Positions 36,830-47,624 of a stretch of DNA of 64,000 bases are shown in pieces. Position 1 is the stretch's first letter. Each line of letters opens with the position of its first letter. Location: positions 62,001 to 126,000 of the forward strand of contig WNKV01000001.1 of assembly GCA_009720755.1 (NCBI GenBank), written 5' to 3'. Position numbers and translations under genes: made by a program. The notes below the pieces were generated by a model. It saw nothing but the letters and a program-made list of their open reading frames with translations, was not told where the DNA came from and made no database searches. Source of the DNA: Rhodoplanes serenus. Its GTDB lineage: Bacteria; Pseudomonadota; Alphaproteobacteria; Rhizobiales; Xanthobacteraceae.

Positions 36830-38031
36830 TGACCATGCCCGCAGTGGAGACCTACGACACCGTCGTGGTGGGTGGCGGCCCGGCCGGCGCCACCGCGGCC
36901 ACCGACCTCGCCCGCCTCGGCCGCTCGGTGCTGCTGCTCGACAAGGCCGGCCGCATCAAGCCGTGCGGCGGCGCCATCCCGCCGCGGGCGATCCGCGACT
37001 TCGACATTCCCGACCACATGCTGGTGGCGAAGATCACCGGCGCCCGGATGATCTCGCCCACCAACCGGCGGATCGACATGCCGATCGAGGGCGGCTTCGT
37101 CGGCATGGTCGACCGCGGCCCGTTCGACGAGTGGCTGCGCCAGCGCGCCGCGTCGGCCGGCGCCACCCGCCGGGCCGGCACCTTCGAGCGCCTGGATCAC
37201 GACGGCGACGGCGTTTCGGTGGTGCACTTCCGCCCGCGCGACGGCGGCCCCGACGCGACCGCCCGGGTGCGCGCCCGCACCGTCATCGGCGCCGACGGCG
37301 CCCTCTCCCAGGTCGGCCGCCAGGCGGTGCCCGGGGCCGACAAGGTGCCGCACGTCTTCGCCTATCACGAGATCGTCCGCTCGCCCGGCGCCGGCGTCGC
37401 CGATTTCGATCCGGCGCGCTGCGACGTCTACTATCAGGGGCCGCTGTCGCCCGACTTCTACGCCTGGATTTTTCCGCACGGCGACACAACCAGCATCGGC
37501 ACCGGGTCGATGAAGAAGGGCTTCGCGCTGCGCCAGGCGGTCGCCGATCTGCGCCGCACCACCGGGCTCGACGCCTGCGAGACGCTGCGCCACGAGGGCG
37601 CGCCGATTCCGCTGCATCCGCTCAAGCGCTGGGACAACGGCCGCGACGTGCTGCTCGCCGGCGACGCCGCCGGCGTCGTGGCGCCGGCCTCGGGAGAAGG
37701 CATCTACTATGCGCTGCTCGGTGGCCGGCTCGCAGCCGAGGCGGTCGACGAGGCGCTGCACACCGCCGATTCCCGCGCCCTCGCCCAGGCCCGCAAGCGG
37801 TTCATGAAGCAGCACGGCCGTGTGTTCTTCATCCTTGGTCTGCTGCAACGATTCTGGTATCGATCCGATTGGACGCGCGAGCGCTTCGTCGGCATGTGCC
37901 GCGACCCCGACGTCCAGCGGCTGACCTGGCAGTCGTACATGAACAAGGAGCTGGTGCGGGCCAAGCCCGCCGCTCACATGCGCATCTTCTTCAAGGACGT
38001 CGCCTCGCTGTGCGGTCTCGCTCGCCCATGA
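36826..38031 (+). CDS. bchP: Geranylgeranyl diphosphate/bacteriochlorophyll reductase
   Basis: FAD-dependent reductase (401 residues) that hydrogenates the geranylgeranyl tail to phytyl. The dinucleotide-binding motif is VVVGGGPAGATAATDLARLG, followed by KPCGGAIPPRAI and, near the middle, LLAGDAAGVVAPASGEGIYY. It starts at ATG 36826 overlapping the upstream stop (ATGA). A short tandem-repeat ORF begins exactly at its stop codon. Confidence 0.97.
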   Translation: MMTMPAVETYDTVVVGGGPAGATAATDLARLGRSVLLLDKAGRIKPCGGAIPPRAIRDFDIPDHMLVAKITGARMISPTNRRIDMPIEGGFVGMVDRGPFDEWLRQRAASAGATRRAGTFERLDHDGDGVSVVHFRPRDGGPDATARVRARTVIGADGALSQVGRQAVPGADKVPHVFAYHEIVRSPGAGVADFDPARCDVYYQGPLSPDFYAWIFPHGDTTSIGTGSMKKGFALRQAVADLRRTTGLDACETLRHEGAPIPLHPLKRWDNGRDVLLAGDAAGVVAPASGEGIYYALLGGRLAAEAVDEALHTADSRALAQARKRFMKQHGRVFFILGLLQRFWYRSDWTRERFVGMCRDPDVQRLTWQSYMNKELVRAKPAAHMRIFFKDVASLCGLARP

Positions 38032-38105
38032 CCGGCGCGTCCAGAACCGGCGCGTCCAGAACCGGCGCGTCCAGAATCGGCGCGCTCACGATCGGCGCGC
38101 CCTGA
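38031..38105 (+). repeat. 15-nt tandem repeat (5 units), readable as a TGASR micro-ORF
   Basis: Three perfect copies of ACCGGCGCGTCCAGA at 38031-38075, followed by two diverged units starting ATCGGCGCG. An ATG at 38028 overlaps the bchP stop as ATGA and reads straight through the repeat to a TGA at 38103-38105. It would encode 25 residues made of TGASR-type pentads. Whether it is translated is unknown. Confidence 0.85.
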
Positions 38106-38128
38106 CACGGTCACCACGACAGCTCACC

Positions 38129-38659
38129 ATGCCCCACTCGCCCATTCCACTTCGCGTCGACCTGAAGCCGGAGCCGCGCGAGCGCGGTCTCCTGGCCCCG
38201 CTCGCGCTCGCCGCCTTGCTGACGGCGGGCGTCGGCTATGTGGGCGGTGAGCTGACCCAGCTCGGCCCCTGGTATCAGGCTCTGAAGAAGCCCTGGTGGC
38301 AGCCGCCCGACTACGTCTTCCCGATCGTCTGGACCACCATCTTCGCGCTCTCGACCGCCGCCATGGCGTTCGCTTGGCGCGACGTCGCCTGCCCGCGGCG
38401 GCGGATCGCCACCGCGGTGCTGTTCGTCGTCGTCGGCGGCCTCAACATCCTGTGGAGCTACCTGTTCTTCCACCTGCAACGGCCCGACTGGGCGCTGTGG
38501 GAGGTCGCCGCGCTGTGGCTGGCGGTGGCGCTGATGGTGGTGATGCCGTGGCGCGGCTCCAAGACCGCGAGCGTGCTGTTCTTCCCCTATCTCGTCTGGG
38601 TCTCGATCGCCTCCTATCTCACCTGGACGGTGATCCAGCTCAACGGACCGTTCGGCTGA
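38129..38659 (+). CDS. tspO: TspO/MBR family tryptophan-rich sensory protein
   Basis: Five-helix membrane protein (176 residues) related to the mitochondrial benzodiazepine receptor. It binds and handles porphyrins and represses photosynthesis genes in Rhodobacter sphaeroides under oxygen. The signature is WYQALKKPWWQPPDYVFPIV, followed by a WRDVACPRRR loop and the NILWSYLFFHLQRPDWAL segment. The first ~20 residues precede helix 1. It is the next full gene after bchP and is probably in the same operon. Confidence 0.93.
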   Translation: MPHSPIPLRVDLKPEPRERGLLAPLALAALLTAGVGYVGGELTQLGPWYQALKKPWWQPPDYVFPIVWTTIFALSTAAMAFAWRDVACPRRRIATAVLFVVVGGLNILWSYLFFHLQRPDWALWEVAALWLAVALMVVMPWRGSKTASVLFFPYLVWVSIASYLTWTVIQLNGPFG

Positions 38660-38734
38660 GCGGCGGCTCCGCAGAGCGGTTCACTGGACGAAACGGAACA
38701 CACGGCACCGGACGGATCACACGGACCCCGCACC

Positions 38735-39022
38735 ATGGCAGAGCTGTTCGCCAGCGGCCGCGTGATCGACCTCATTCTGGTGCTCGTGGTGATCGAGGCG
38801 GCGGGCTTGGCGGTCCTGGCTCGCCTCACCCGCCGTGTTCCACAGATCGGAACTCTTCTTCCCAATCTCGCCGCCGGCGCCTGCCTGCTGCTGGCCGTGC
38901 GCGCCGCGCTCGCCGGCGCGGCGTGGCCGTGGGTGGCGGCCGCCCTGCTGGCGGCTCTCGTGGCTCACCTCGCCGATCTCGGGACGCGGCTGCGTGCTCC
39001 ACACGGTTTACGCGAGCCCTGA
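38735..39022 (+). CDS. Small membrane protein downstream of tspO
   Basis: 95 residues with three hydrophobic segments (VIDLILVLVVIEAAGLAVLA, a GTLLPNLAAGACLLLAVRAA stretch and WPWVAAALLAALVAHLADLG). No family motif is recognised. It is likely the last gene of the aerR-ppsR1-bchG-bchP-tspO run. Confidence 0.7.
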   Translation: MAELFASGRVIDLILVLVVIEAAGLAVLARLTRRVPQIGTLLPNLAAGACLLLAVRAALAGAAWPWVAAALLAALVAHLADLGTRLRAPHGLREP

Positions 39023-39094
39023 AGGAACCCACCGCCTCGATCCAGCCCACCCCTCGATGCAAGACCGGCAGGCGGTCCGCCCAGGTTGCAGAAC

Positions 39095-39179
39095 TGTCAA
39101 AATCGTTTGACAGCCTTGATGACGTATGCCTTGAAATTCGGCAAAACCCGCACTAGCTCATTGACTGTGGACCCGGACA
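39095..39179. promoter_or_regulatory. PpsR operator upstream of ppsR2
   Basis: Perfect palindromic TGT-N12-ACA at 39095-39112 (TGTCAAA-N4-TTTGACA) and a near-match TGA-N12-ACA at 39162-39179. Both lie in the 328-base gap upstream of ppsR2, which holds no gene. This suggests auto- or cross-regulation of ppsR2. Confidence 0.75.
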
Positions 39180-39350
39180 GGTCCAATTGACATTCAAGAA
39201 ATGGGAATCTCGACTTTACCGATTCGCCCCTGGTGAGCGAACCCCTGTGCCGCCGGGCTCCCGCTGAGACCACCGTGGTGGTCGCTGATATCGTGATCAA
39301 CGAGGGCAGCGCGCGGTCGCCTCTGTAACGTCTTTCGGTATCGAGCGACC

Positions 39351-40724
39351 ATGACGACTCTCAACATCTCACAGCCGGACGTCACGTTGTTGCTCGACAT
39401 GTCCGGCGTGATCCGCGAGGTCACCCTTTCGGACGCCATTTCGGAGAAGGGTGTCGAAGCGTGGCTCGGGCGTCCGTGGGACGAGACCGTCACCGAACTT
39501 GGTGGTGACAAGGTCCGGCGGATGGTCGAGGACGCGCTGCGCACCGGCGTGTCGGCGTTCCGTCAGGTCACCCAGCGCTTCCCCAGCGGCCGCGAGCTGC
39601 CGATCGAGTACACGACGGTGCTGCTCGGCGGCCGGCCCGGCCTGCTCGCCATCGGCAAGAACCTGCAAGCCGTCGCCGAGCTCCAGTCGCGACTGATCGC
39701 GGCACAGCAGACGATGGAGCGCGACTACTGGAAGCTGCGCGACGTCGAGACCCGCTATCGCCTGCTGTTCCACACCTCCACCGAGGCGGTGCTGCTGCTG
39801 CGCGCCTCCAACCTGCGCATCATCGAGGCCAATCCGGCCGCCGTGCAGGCGCTCGGCGCCGTGGGGCCGCGTCCCGACAGCATCGCGGGCCGCGACTTCC
39901 TGGCCGACGTGCTGCCCGAGGAGCGCGACCTCCTCCAGGCGATGCTGGCCCGGGTGCGCGAGCAGGGCAAGGCGCCCGGCATCGTGATGCATTTCGGCCA
40001 GACCCGGAAGGCGAGCCTGGTGCGCGCCTCGCTGATGGCCTCCGATCCCGGCCCGATCTTCCTGGTGCAGCTCTCTCCGGTGGGATCGCCGCTGCCGATG
40101 CCGACCCAGGCCGACCGGCTGTCGGTCGAGGACCTGATCGAGCGCATGCCGGACGGCTTCGTGGTGATCAACCAGGAAGGCGTGATCCGCCGCACCAACC
40201 AGGCGTTTCTGGATCTCGTCGAGGTCGGTGCCAAGGGCCTCGTGGTCGGCGAGCGGCTGGGCCGCTGGCTGTGGCGCCCCGGCGCCGACCTGACCGTGCT
40301 GCTCGCCAACGTGCATCGGCAGCGCTTCGTCCGCCTGTTCTCGACCACGATTCATGGCGAGCTCGGCGCCTCCACCGAGGTGGAGATCTCGGCTGCCGGC
40401 ACCGGCGAGGCCGGCAACCCGCATATCGGGGTGATCCTGCGCGACGTCGCGCGACGGCTGCCGCCCGCCGAGGACGCCAACCGGCTGATCTCGGCGCTGG
40501 GACCGCTGACCGAGCAGATCGGCAAGACCTCGCTGCGCAAGCTGGTGCGGGATACCATCGGGGTGGTGGAACGCCATTACGTGCGCGCCGCGCTCGACCT
40601 TGCCGGTGGCAACCGCACGGCCGCCGCCGAGCTGCTCGGCCTCAGCCGGCAGAGCCTCTACGCCAAGCTGAACCGTTACGATCTGGGTGACGAGACCCCG
40701 CCCCCGGGCGGCGCCAGGAGCTAA
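39351..40724 (+). CDS. ppsR2: PpsR-type regulator 2 (cysteine-free)
   Basis: Second PpsR/CrtJ paralogue (457 residues) with the same architecture as PpsR1: PAS, Q-linker (LQSRLIAAQQTMERDYWKLR), two PAS domains and a Fis-type helix-turn-helix (NRTAAAELLGLSRQSLYAKL). No cysteine occurs in the whole protein; the position of PpsR1 Cys430 is a tyrosine (VVERHYVRAALDL). It therefore cannot use the thiol switch. It lies directly upstream of bphP, as in Rhodopseudomonas palustris and photosynthetic Bradyrhizobium, where BphP relieves PpsR2 repression in far-red light. Confidence 0.94.
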   Translation: MTTLNISQPDVTLLLDMSGVIREVTLSDAISEKGVEAWLGRPWDETVTELGGDKVRRMVEDALRTGVSAFRQVTQRFPSGRELPIEYTTVLLGGRPGLLAIGKNLQAVAELQSRLIAAQQTMERDYWKLRDVETRYRLLFHTSTEAVLLLRASNLRIIEANPAAVQALGAVGPRPDSIAGRDFLADVLPEERDLLQAMLARVREQGKAPGIVMHFGQTRKASLVRASLMASDPGPIFLVQLSPVGSPLPMPTQADRLSVEDLIERMPDGFVVINQEGVIRRTNQAFLDLVEVGAKGLVVGERLGRWLWRPGADLTVLLANVHRQRFVRLFSTTIHGELGASTEVEISAAGTGEAGNPHIGVILRDVARRLPPAEDANRLISALGPLTEQIGKTSLRKLVRDTIGVVERHYVRAALDLAGGNRTAAAELLGLSRQSLYAKLNRYDLGDETPPPGGARS

Positions 40725-40882
40725 ATCGTACCGTTCTTCCTCCCGATCGGCGACCCCCTCAACAAAACTGGACGAGGCGGCGGCACATTCGGCTAGATTG
40801 GTCCGCCGCCCGACATAAGCCCGACGACGCCGGGCCGACCGGGCGGACCCGACGTCGGCATCCGGACGGGCGCAGCGTGGCT

Positions 40883-43153
<2,271 letters not shown>

Positions 43154-43265
43154 CGAGGGCGGGCCCGGCGCGCACGCCCGGACGTGGCCAGCCGGGCGTG
43201 GCCGGCCGACGCGTGCCGCAGTGCCGTTACCGCATCACCGATGCGCCAGCTCCCGCTACGCCCGG

Positions 43266-43295
43266 CATTGATGCGTCCGTCATTGATGCGCCCCG
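43266..43295. repeat. 15-nt tandem duplication at the hmuO 3' end
   Basis: CATTGATGCGTCCGT and CATTGATGCGCCCCG stand head to tail across the hmuO stop codon, with weaker copies to the left (CATCACCGATGCGCC). The rest of the 126-base gap between the bphP and hmuO stops holds no gene. Confidence 0.75.
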
Positions 43296-44071
43296 GTCCC
43301 GGACGACGGCACCGCGGCGACCGTCGGGGCCGTGTCGGGCGCCTCGGTGGCGTCCTTGACGGCCCAGAACAGCGCGACATTGAGGCGGAAGGCCCGCATC
43401 GCCTCGGCCAGGATGGCGTCCGGCCGCTCGGTCTCGTGGGCTGCCTGGTCGATGGCGTCGCGATAGCGCTCCTTGTAGGCATCGAGCGGCTCGACGACGT
43501 CGAACGCATAGAGATGGCGGGCGTCCGGCGCGAGCCCGAGCGTCTGGGCCAGCACCCGGCTCACCGTCTGGCCGCCCGAGAGATCGCCGAGATAGCGCGT
43601 GTAGGCGTGCCCGATGAGGCGGACGCCGTCGCCCGCGCCAGCGTCGATCACGGCGTCCACATACTCGGCCCCGGCGGGCAGCAGTGGCACCGCCAGGGCG
43701 ACGTCGATGCCGCCGTAGAGGGTTGCGAGATCGCGGCGCAGCGCTTCGGCCCGGTACACCTCCGGCCGGGCCAGGCGGCCGACCGCCGGCGAGTCGCGGT
43801 GCCGCTCGAGGCCCGCCTCCAGCGCGTCGTAGACCGCGTAGAGGTTGCGCAGCAGCAGCGCATAGGCAGCCCGGCTCGACCGGCCGCGCACGATGTCGCT
43901 GATCACGCCGGCCCGCTCGGCGACGCGGTGCAGCGGCGCCGTCACCTCGCGCAGCGCATTGGCGAGACCGATCCGACGGATCTCCTCCGGCGGCGGGACC
44001 GGCGCGGTCTCGTCTCGGGCCGGTTCGTCGTGGTGGCGGGACCGGCCGCCCCGCTCGTCATGCTGGCTCAT
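43280..44071 (-). CDS. hmuO: Heme oxygenase (biliverdin-producing)
   Basis: Opens heme to biliverdin, iron and CO (263 residues). The proximal heme ligand is His48 in REVTAPLHRVAE, and the distal-helix signature is RYLGDLSGGQTVSRVLAQTL. The first ~28 residues and last ~25 are disordered. It is convergent with bphP, whose chromophore it should supply. The pairing of a heme oxygenase with a bacteriophytochrome is well known. Other names, such as bphO, would fit equally. Confidence 0.93.
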   Translation of the reverse strand: MSQHDERGGRSRHHDEPARDETAPVPPPEEIRRIGLANALREVTAPLHRVAERAGVISDIVRGRSSRAAYALLLRNLYAVYDALEAGLERHRDSPAVGRLARPEVYRAEALRRDLATLYGGIDVALAVPLLPAGAEYVDAVIDAGAGDGVRLIGHAYTRYLGDLSGGQTVSRVLAQTLGLAPDARHLYAFDVVEPLDAYKERYRDAIDQAAHETERPDAILAEAMRAFRLNVALFWAVKDATEAPDTAPTVAAVPSSGTGAHQ

Positions 44072-44174
44072 TCACCCTCCGACAGGAGCGCGACTAGACG
44101 GCAGACGTGAGTGGAAATCAACCGAGGACAGCGCGGAGCCGCCCCCTCGCCGGCGCCGGGACGAGCGGCGCGCT

Positions 44175-44294
44175 GCGCCGGGGACATCAGCGCCGAGCAC
44201 ATCAGCGTCGAGGACCACCGCGCCGACGATTGGCGCGCCGACGACCGCGGCATCGACGACCGCGGGGCCGAACACGACTGCGGCACCGAAGAAA
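44175..44294. repeat. 15-nt degenerate tandem array (8 units)
   Basis: Eight consecutive units in strict 15-base register, most starting GCGCCGRSG (for example GCGCCGGGGACATCA, GCGCCGAGCACATCA, GCGCCGACGATTGGC, GCGCCGACGACCGCG). They fill much of the 363-base gap between the hmuO start and the pufC stop. All three frames on both strands stay open or nearly so across it, giving low-complexity pentads. I find no convincing gene in the gap. Confidence 0.85.
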
Positions 44295-44434
44295 ACCGAC
44301 CACGAAGAAAATCCGGCGCCGAAAAAGAATCCGGCGCCGCCGACCTCTCGGTCGACGACGCCGGTTTCGTGCGATCCGCCGCACCGCCGGCGGGCCGCCC
44401 GTAGGCGACCCGCACGGCCATGCTCAGCAGCTTC

Positions 44435-45487
44435 TCACTTCGCTCCCGCCGGAGCGGCAGACGCCGTACGTGCCGGTGCCGGGCCAACAAGGATCGGATA
44501 CTCCTTGACCATGTTGGCGCCGTAGAGCGGCTTGTAGACACCCTCGTGGCAAGTGGCACAGTTCACCTTCGCGACGTCGCCCAGCGGCCCGAGGCGGGAC
44601 GCCGGGAACTGCGGGGTCAGGGGCTCCAGGAATTGCGTGTTGATGTCACGCGTCATCCGGATCCCGTACCACGCCGTGGTCCGTTGCGGAGTGCTCTGGT
44701 CCCACGCGAAGAAGGACCGCGAGTTGTGGCAGTACGTGCAGTTGACCCCCAGCCCCTTGGAGAAGTGCATCATGAGGCTGTAGGTCCACTCGGTCTGCTT
44801 GATGGACGCCCGATTGCCGGCCGGCAGAGCCGTGGCCGAGATCACCCGGAGGTCCGCCCCGTCCTTGATGAAGGGCGTGAACGGATCGACCGGGAGGGCC
44901 GTGATGCCGCCCGCCGCCGAAGCGACGTTCTGGCCGGCCCGATTGCCAGCCGCACCCTGCGCCGTCTTCGGCGAATCGGCGTACCAGACGCTCGCCGGGA
45001 CGGGCTGGCCACGATGGCAGGCCCAGCAGGTTACGCCCGTCTCGGCGACGTGCGTCTTCCAGCTTCCGTTGATGTACCGGACCATCTCCAGCATGCGCCG
45101 GGAGACGATCTTGGTGTACGGGCGTTCCGCGGCGAGATCGTTCTCGTCGTGGCAGTAGGCGCAGCCCTGCTCGGGCGACACCCACGTCGTCATGTCCGTC
45201 ATCAGCCTCAGGAACTCGTTGGCGTCCATGTCCCCGAGAACTTTGACGTTGGTGTAGACCTGCGAAGCCTTCTGGCCCGCCTTGTCGGTGGGCGGAGCGA
45301 CTTCCGGCAGGACATTGGCTCTCACCTTGGCCCGGTCGACTCGCGGATTGGAGTTCTCCTCCATCGCGAGACCGCGGTAGCCACGCTGCACGCTGTCCAC
45401 CGGCGGCCACTCGAAGGCGTAGATCACCAGCAGCAGAGCGAGAGCAGCGGAGACTCCGGCCAGCATGCGCATTCCGAATTTGCTCAT
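44435..45487 (-). CDS. pufC: Reaction-centre tetraheme cytochrome c subunit
   Basis: Periplasmic electron donor to the oxidised special pair (350 residues). Four CxxCH heme motifs are present in order: CAYCH, CWACH, CTYCH and CATCH, with the methionine-ligand helices around them (LRLMTDMTTWV, RRMLEMVRYI, TYSLMMHFSKG). The N terminus has one helix, MLAGVSAALALLLVIYAF, but no cysteine at the end of it. It therefore lacks the lipoprotein cleavage site known from Blastochloris viridis and is probably held by an uncleaved helix. It starts 2 bases after the pufM stop. Confidence 0.97.
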   Translation of the reverse strand: MSKFGMRMLAGVSAALALLLVIYAFEWPPVDSVQRGYRGLAMEENSNPRVDRAKVRANVLPEVAPPTDKAGQKASQVYTNVKVLGDMDANEFLRLMTDMTTWVSPEQGCAYCHDENDLAAERPYTKIVSRRMLEMVRYINGSWKTHVAETGVTCWACHRGQPVPASVWYADSPKTAQGAAGNRAGQNVASAAGGITALPVDPFTPFIKDGADLRVISATALPAGNRASIKQTEWTYSLMMHFSKGLGVNCTYCHNSRSFFAWDQSTPQRTTAWYGIRMTRDINTQFLEPLTPQFPASRLGPLGDVAKVNCATCHEGVYKPLYGANMVKEYPILVGPAPARTASAAPAGAK

Positions 45488-45489
45488 GG

Positions 45490-46461
45490 CTAGCCTCCCG
45501 GAACCAAGGTCGGGTCGGTCACGAGCGGGAACACCGCGGGATACGACGGTGCCACGCCGTGCTTGACGGCCCAGAGATACCAGTTGTCGACCACCGTGCC
45601 GGTCAGCAGGATGCCGATGCCGCCCGTCAGGGTGACCAGGACCGCGAACCACCAACCCCAGCGATGGATGGATTCCGCCGTGGCGTTGAAGCCCATGGTC
45701 CAGCGCCAGAACAGCGCCGCCCGCTCGTAAGCGGTTCCGCGGTCGACGATCTGCTCGACCTCCCTCTCACCGCCGAAGTGACTCACGGCCAGGATGGTCG
45801 CGCCGTGCATCGCGAAGAGCACCGCCGATCCATACAGGAACGCGATCGAGAGCATGTGGAAGGGATTGTAGAACAGGTTGCCGTAGCGGATCGAGAACGC
45901 CGCCGTCCAGTCGAGGTGCGGGAAGATGCCGAACGGCACCGCCTCGGCCCAGCTTCCCATCAGGATCGGACGGAAGAAGCCGAGCGAGAGGTACAGGAAG
46001 ATCGCCGACGCGAACGCCCAGGCGAGATGGGTGCCCATCCCGAGGACGCGCGCGCGCCGATAGACCCGCCACCACCACAACAGGATCGAGGTCGTCAGGA
46101 AGAACCCCGCCATCAGCCACCAGCCGCCTTCGTTCAGCGGCGGAATGTGGAGGCCGTAGGCGGGCGCGGGCGGCTCGAGAGCCAGCCACGGAAGCTGCCG
46201 GACGAACTGGATCGGATCCCAGTTCACCGAGGCGAGCATGTTCAGCCCGATGATCTCGAAGGCGATGAACCCGAAGAACAGCGACAGCAGCCCCGACCAG
46301 CCCAGATAAACCGGGCCGACCTGGGCGTCGCCGAGCTTGCCCAGCCAGTAGGAGAAGGCGCCCTGGCCCACCCTGTAACCCACGGGGCCGTCCAGCGGCA
46401 CGCCGGCATAGCCGGGGCCCCGGATCTGCACCTGGGTGAAGATGTTCTGGTATTCGGCCAT
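45490..46461 (-). CDS. pufM: Photosynthetic reaction centre M subunit
   Basis: Five-helix core subunit (323 residues). The conserved segments are [20 protein letters not shown], the helix with the bacteriochlorophyll and iron ligands ([20 protein letters not shown]), [20 protein letters not shown] and [13 protein letters not shown]. The C-terminal tail extends past helix E, as in species with a bound cytochrome subunit. It is 12 bases downstream of pufL. Confidence 0.98.
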   Translation of the reverse strand: MAEYQNIFTQVQIRGPGYAGVPLDGPVGYRVGQGAFSYWLGKLGDAQVGPVYLGWSGLLSLFFGFIAFEIIGLNMLASVNWDPIQFVRQLPWLALEPPAPAYGLHIPPLNEGGWWLMAGFFLTTSILLWWWRVYRRARVLGMGTHLAWAFASAIFLYLSLGFFRPILMGSWAEAVPFGIFPHLDWTAAFSIRYGNLFYNPFHMLSIAFLYGSAVLFAMHGATILAVSHFGGEREVEQIVDRGTAYERAALFWRWTMGFNATAESIHRWGWWFAVLVTLTGGIGILLTGTVVDNWYLWAVKHGVAPSYPAVFPLVTDPTLVPGG

Positions 46462-46473
46462 GTGAGCCCCCTC

Positions 46474-47298
46474 CTAGCGCCAGATCGGGAGGTCGAGCCA
46501 CCAGCTCCACCACTCAGGCCAGCCGCGTGTCCAGAACGGGCCGCTGATGATGATGCAGACGGCGCTCCAGAACGCTGCACTGACTGCCAGGAACAGGCCG
46601 AGACGATGGATGCCGAGCGTGCCGATCGAGTAGCCGATCGTGTCCCGGAAAATCGTGTTCTCGTGTTCCGCACCCTTCACGACCTCGCCCTCCTTGGGAT
46701 TGGCGGCCGAGATGATCAGGGAGCCGTGCATGGCGAGCGCGAGCGCGTTCGTGAAAAAGAACGTGATCGCGATGCAATGCGCCGGATTGTAGTGGAAGTG
46801 CAGGTACTGGTACCCGACGTTCGACACCCAGTCGAGATGACTCATGATGCCGTAGGGGAAACCGTGCCCCCAGGCGCCCATGAGCACCGGCCGGATGACG
46901 ACCAAGGCGACATAAGCGAAGATGGCAAAGCTGAACGCGACCGGGATGTGATAACCCATGCCGAGCTTGCGGGCGATTTCCGCCTGGCGCAATGCCCAGG
47001 AGCAGAACGCGCCGAGCGCGCACACGGTGATGAGCTGCCACAACCCTCCTTCCTTGAGCGGAGCGAGCGCGAGCCCGTAGCTCAAGTCAGGCGGTGCGAT
47101 GTTGATCTGCCAAATGTTCCAGGTCGGCCCGAGGGCCGCACCCCAAATGATGAGTGCCGTGCCGAGGAAGGTAAAGAAAACCGTCGTGACTCCGAAGAAG
47201 CCGACATAGAACGGCCCCACCCAGAAGTCGAAGAGGTCCCCGCCGATCAGCGTACCTCCACGGACGCGGTATTTTCGTTCAAAACTGAGCATGGCCAT
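46474..47298 (-). CDS. pufL: Photosynthetic reaction centre L subunit
   Basis: Five-helix core subunit (274 residues). It begins [20 protein letters not shown], with [18 protein letters not shown], then [20 protein letters not shown] and [20 protein letters not shown], which carry the special-pair and accessory bacteriochlorophyll histidines, and [20 protein letters not shown] near the QB site. It is separated from pufA by 128 bases that contain a strong hairpin. Confidence 0.98.
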   Translation of the reverse strand: MAMLSFERKYRVRGGTLIGGDLFDFWVGPFYVGFFGVTTVFFTFLGTALIIWGAALGPTWNIWQINIAPPDLSYGLALAPLKEGGLWQLITVCALGAFCSWALRQAEIARKLGMGYHIPVAFSFAIFAYVALVVIRPVLMGAWGHGFPYGIMSHLDWVSNVGYQYLHFHYNPAHCIAITFFFTNALALAMHGSLIISAANPKEGEVVKGAEHENTIFRDTIGYSIGTLGIHRLGLFLAVSAAFWSAVCIIISGPFWTRGWPEWWSWWLDLPIWR

Positions 47299-47366
47299 TG
47301 TTGGGATCCCCCGATCGACACCGGCCGGCAGGCTCGCGTGGTGCCTGCCTGCTCACTGCACATCGG

Positions 47367-47407
47367 CGGCGGACGAGCCGAGCGACGTGTCGATGGCTCG
47401 TCCGCCG
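47367..47407 (-). promoter_or_regulatory. puf intercistronic mRNA-stabilising hairpin
   Basis: Perfect 13-bp inverted repeat CGGCGGACGAGCC / GGCTCGTCCGCCG (47367-47379 and 47395-47407) with a 15-base loop that can extend the stem. It sits 19 bases past the pufA stop, in the pufA-pufL gap. In Rhodobacter a hairpin at this place protects the pufBA segment from 3' decay and sets the LH1:RC ratio. The sequence is seen; the function is by analogy. Confidence 0.85.
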
Positions 47408-47426
47408 ACCTTGACTGGCGTTGCTG

Positions 47427-47612
47427 CTACCGCGCCGGCGGAAGCGGAGCATTCTGGGCCGCCGCGGCGGGCTTCGCACGCGGAGACTCGAGCCAGTTGA
47501 ACCGATCGGTGCTCAGCAGGATGAAGTGGATCAGCAGAGCGAGACCGAACAGGAACGTGAAGATCGCGACGAGAGTCCGACGCGGATCGAAAAGCAGCCA
47601 AGCGCGCCACAT
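47427..47612 (-). CDS. pufA: Light-harvesting 1 alpha polypeptide
   Basis: 61-residue single-span antenna protein. Typical form: [20 protein letters not shown], membrane helix with the bacteriochlorophyll-ligating His in [11 protein letters not shown], then FNWLESP and a short A/P-rich tail. It pairs with PufB to form the LH1 ring around the reaction centre. It is 12 bases downstream of pufB. Confidence 0.97.
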   Translation of the reverse strand: MWRAWLLFDPRRTLVAIFTFLFGLALLIHFILLSTDRFNWLESPRAKPAAAAQNAPLPPAR

Positions 47613-47624
47613 TGTTCTTCCCTC

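Noticed and set aside
44175-44294. Pentapeptide-repeat protein (A(D/N)Lxx)
   Set aside because: The central leucine of the pentapeptide-repeat consensus is missing in every unit in the plus frame. In the minus frames the hydrophobic pattern is irregular and there is no proper start.
44111-44404. Plus-strand 97-codon gene (and minus-strand frames) in the hmuO-pufC gap
   Set aside because: The frame is generated by the 15-nt repeat array. All frames stay open in the same way and none resembles a protein family.
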